DNA of 45,396 bases from an uncultured Senegalimassilia sp. Its GTDB lineage: Bacteria; Actinomycetota; Coriobacteriia; Coriobacteriales; Eggerthellaceae. Numbering within the stretch: the first letter of the stretch is position 1; every line of letters starts with the position of its first letter. The DNA lies in assembly GCF_902464545.1 (NCBI RefSeq), contig NZ_CABQJR010000018.1, positions 1-45,396 of the forward strand, read 5' to 3'. The position numbers were made by a program, and so were the translations under genes. Below are positions 43,751-45,396 of this stretch, piece by piece. The notes beneath the pieces are model-generated. The model was not told the DNA's origin. It saw nothing but the letters and a program-made list of their open reading frames with translations, and did no database searches.

Positions 43751-44266
43751 ATGAGCGAACTGCTTTCGCAGCTGATCACGCCTGAGATCCAAGCGGCGTT
43801 TTCCGTCGTGGTCGTGCTGCTTGCCATCTTGTACATCCTGTCTATCGTGTGGGTTGCCCGCGATGCGTATATGCGCGGCACCTATTGGTACGTGTGGGGT
43901 ATCGTCGCCCTCGTCCCGCTCGTGGGCGTCGTGGCGTACTGCCTGCTGCGTCCGCCCTTGCTGCAGATCGACCGTGACGAGCAGGAGCTCGAGGTTGCCC
44001 TCAAGCAGCGTCAGCTCATGCACTATGGCGAATGCGCCAACTGCGGTTACCCCGTTGAGTCCGATTATGTGCTCTGCCCGAACTGCCATCAGCGCTTGAA
44101 GAACCTGTGCGGCCATTGCGGCCATGCCCTTGAGCCGGCATGGACGGTGTGCCCGTACTGCGCAAGCCCGGTCAGCGGTCAGCGCCAGGCGGCTCGCCGC
44201 GCTCCGCAGCCTCAGGCCGCCCCGCGTCAGCAGCGCCCGCAGCGACCGGCGCGTCCCGAGGAATAG
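43751..44266 (+). CDS. Membrane protein with double zinc ribbon
   Basis: A 171-residue protein of unknown function. Two hydrophobic helices (about 16-36 and 46-66) with a WVARDAYMRGTYWYVWG linker resemble a phospholipase-D-nuclease-N-like hairpin. The cytoplasmic part has four CxxC pairs: CANC 95-98, CPNC 109-112, CGHC 120-123 and CPYC 134-137, i.e. two zinc ribbons. A Pro/Gln/Arg-rich tail ends the protein. ATG 43751 lies in a good context after AAGAATGGGGAC; a longer frame starts at 43676. It is transcribed alone, between a promoter and a strong terminator. Confidence 0.78.
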   Translation: MSELLSQLITPEIQAAFSVVVVLLAILYILSIVWVARDAYMRGTYWYVWGIVALVPLVGVVAYCLLRPPLLQIDRDEQELEVALKQRQLMHYGECANCGYPVESDYVLCPNCHQRLKNLCGHCGHALEPAWTVCPYCASPVSGQRQAARRAPQPQAAPRQQRPQRPARPEE

Positions 44267-44286
44267 GTTGAACCCTTGTCGTACGC

Positions 44287-44315
44287 ACGAGCCGTCCGAT
44301 CGGACGGCTCGTTTT
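44287..44315 (+). terminator. Rho-independent terminator after the zinc-ribbon gene
   Basis: A perfect 26-bp palindrome beginning ACGAGCCGTCCGA, followed by TTTT; it lies 20 nt after the stop codon. Confidence 0.88.
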
Positions 44316-44467
44316 GCTTTTCAGGCGCGCAAGGCCGCTGCTTTTGCGGGCATGCCCCGAATGCTGAGCAGGCGGCGGCGCGTGAAACTCCTATGCATGC
44401 GGCGGACCTTCATTTGGGATTCACCGGTCTATGCGCTAGCATGGTGGGCAGCTGCATGCTATCTTTC

Positions 44468-44473
44468 TATAAT
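44468..44473 (+). promoter_or_regulatory. -10 element of thrS
   Basis: A perfect TATAAT 58 nt before the thrS start, without a clear -35. The leader would be about 50 nt, too short for a T-box, and no T-box sequence (TGGNACCGCG) is seen. Confidence 0.5.
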
Positions 44474-44531
44474 CCCGTAAAACCGATGCGCAGGCGGTAT
44501 GCACCTGCCCGGCTGAAGAAAGGAACGTATC

Positions 44532-45396
44532 ATGGAAATCGTTTTGCCCGACGGCTCGAAGAAAACGCTGGACGCCGGGGCAACTGTCGCCGACGTGGCG
44601 GCTTCCATCGGCGCGGGCCTTGCGAAGGCCGCGCTTGCCGGTAAGATCGACGGCAAGCTCGTCGACCTGACCACCCTCGTTCACGATGGCGCCGCCGTCG
44701 AGATCATCACGGCGAAAAGCCCCGAGGCGCTGCATATCCTGCGCCATTCCTGCGCCCATATCATGGCCGAGGCCGTGCAGGAGCTGTTCCCTGGCACGCA
44801 GATCGCCTTCGGCCCTGCAACCGATGACGGCTACTTCTACGACTTCCTGCTGCCCGAGAACATCTCCTCCGACGACTTCGGCGCCATCGAGAAGAAGATG
44901 CAGCAGATCATCAAGGCCAACGAGCCCTTCGTCCGCGAGGTGGTCACCATCGACCAGGCGAAGGAGATTTTCGCCGACCAGCGCTTCAAGCTCGAGCACA
45001 TCGACGACCTCGCCGACGAGGAGATCACCATCTATCGTCACGGCTCCTTCGTCGATCTGTGCTCCGGTCCGCACATCCCGTCTGCCGGCAAGATCGGCGC
45101 CATCAAGCTCATGAAGCTGGCCGGCGCCTACTGGCGCGCCGACGCAAGCCGCGAGCAGCTGCAGCGCCTGTACGGCACGGCGTTCTTTAAGAAGGCCGAG
45201 CTTGACGAGTACCTGCACAACCTCGAGGAGGCCGAGAAGCGCGACCACCGCAAGATCGGCCGCGAGATGGACCTGTTCATGATGCGCGAGGAGGCCCCGG
45301 GCTTCCCGTTCTTCCTGCCCAACGGCATGGTGCTCAAGAATACGCTGCTCGACTACTGGCGCGAGATCCATCGCAAGGCCGGCTACGTCGAGATCT
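44532..45396 (+). CDS. thrS: Threonyl-tRNA synthetase, 5' part (runs off window)
   Basis: The first 288 residues of ThrRS; the frame is open at the window end, so the gene is partial here only because of the cut. It shows the N-terminal TGS domain (1-60, MEIVLPDGSKKTLDAGATV), the editing/second-additional domain with HSCAHIMAEA and YDFLLPENISSDDF, the HGSFVDLCSGPHIP block, and the start of the class II core with AYWRADASREQLQRLYGTAF and GFPFFLPNGMVLKN. GAAAGGAACGTATC precedes the ATG. Confidence 0.97.
   Translation, partial: MEIVLPDGSKKTLDAGATVADVAASIGAGLAKAALAGKIDGKLVDLTTLVHDGAAVEIITAKSPEALHILRHSCAHIMAEAVQELFPGTQIAFGPATDDGYFYDFLLPENISSDDFGAIEKKMQQIIKANEPFVREVVTIDQAKEIFADQRFKLEHIDDLADEEITIYRHGSFVDLCSGPHIPSAGKIGAIKLMKLAGAYWRADASREQLQRLYGTAFFKKAELDEYLHNLEEAEKRDHRKIGREMDLFMMREEAPGFPFFLPNGMVLKNTLLDYWREIHRKAGYVEI

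Noticed and set aside
44316..44531. T-box riboswitch in the thrS leader
   Set aside because: No T-box sequence or specifier stem is seen, and the leader after the -10 element is only about 50 nt.

Overview
The window is about 45 kb of GC-rich, gene-dense bacterial DNA. The gene families point to a Coriobacteriia member, most likely Eggerthellaceae (Eggerthella, Gordonibacter, Slackia or Adlercreutzia type). The reasons are an actinobacterial order of housekeeping genes, a membrane-bound LuxR regulator of the type common in that family, and a respiratory flavoprotein and NrfA/NrfH-type multiheme cytochromes. The genus cannot be fixed from the sequence alone. No rRNA, tRNA, CRISPR array, prophage or intact transposase gene was seen.

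Positions 61-30717 are almost entirely housekeeping genes on the plus strand. They run: PHP phosphoesterase, NIF3, zinc-ribbon coiled-coil protein, rpmB (minus), Asp23-like protein, FakA-like kinase, recG, rsmD, coaD, a coiled-coil protein, DUF177, rpmF, plsX, rnc, smc, ftsY, an MBL-fold hydrolase, ffh, a GNAT acetyltransferase, rpsP-KH-rimM-trmD-lepB, glyQ-glyS, and the PPDK regulatory protein with ppdK. The blocks serve ribosome and RNA biogenesis, phospholipid and CoA synthesis, chromosome segregation (SMC), co-translational targeting (FtsY/Ffh/LepB) and the pyruvate-PEP node. A 30-bp perfect inverted repeat of double-REP type lies between the MBL gene and ffh. The rpsP-lepB cluster lacks rplS at its usual place.

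Positions 30718-40994 form an accessory respiratory island. It begins with a hairpin-rich intergenic region. A minus-strand pair follows: a Tat/lipoprotein flavoprotein reductase and a pentaheme NrfH-like cytochrome. A divergent membrane-bound LuxR regulator sits beside them, with palindromic operator candidates between. Next is an ammonia-forming nitrite reductase module: a NarL-type response regulator and GAF histidine kinase (minus), diverging from a lipoprotein NrfA and a second pentaheme NrfH-like cytochrome (plus). The nrf module is bracketed by direct repeats of 112 bp with one mismatch. One copy is the 3' end of an intact tandem-domain MarR gene (40044-40994). The other is an orphan 3' fragment of the same gene type at 35426-35549 with its own stop codon. 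This suggests insertion or excision of the module at the end of a marR gene and is the most interesting structural signal here.

Positions 41207-45396 return to core genes: a dGTPase-like HD hydrolase, the AzlC/AzlD amino-acid exporter (azlC apparently leaderless), a membrane zinc-ribbon protein, and the 5' part of thrS, which runs off the window. Coordinates come from reading frames, start codons and ribosome-binding sites judged by eye. Functions come from recognised motifs; no database search was made.
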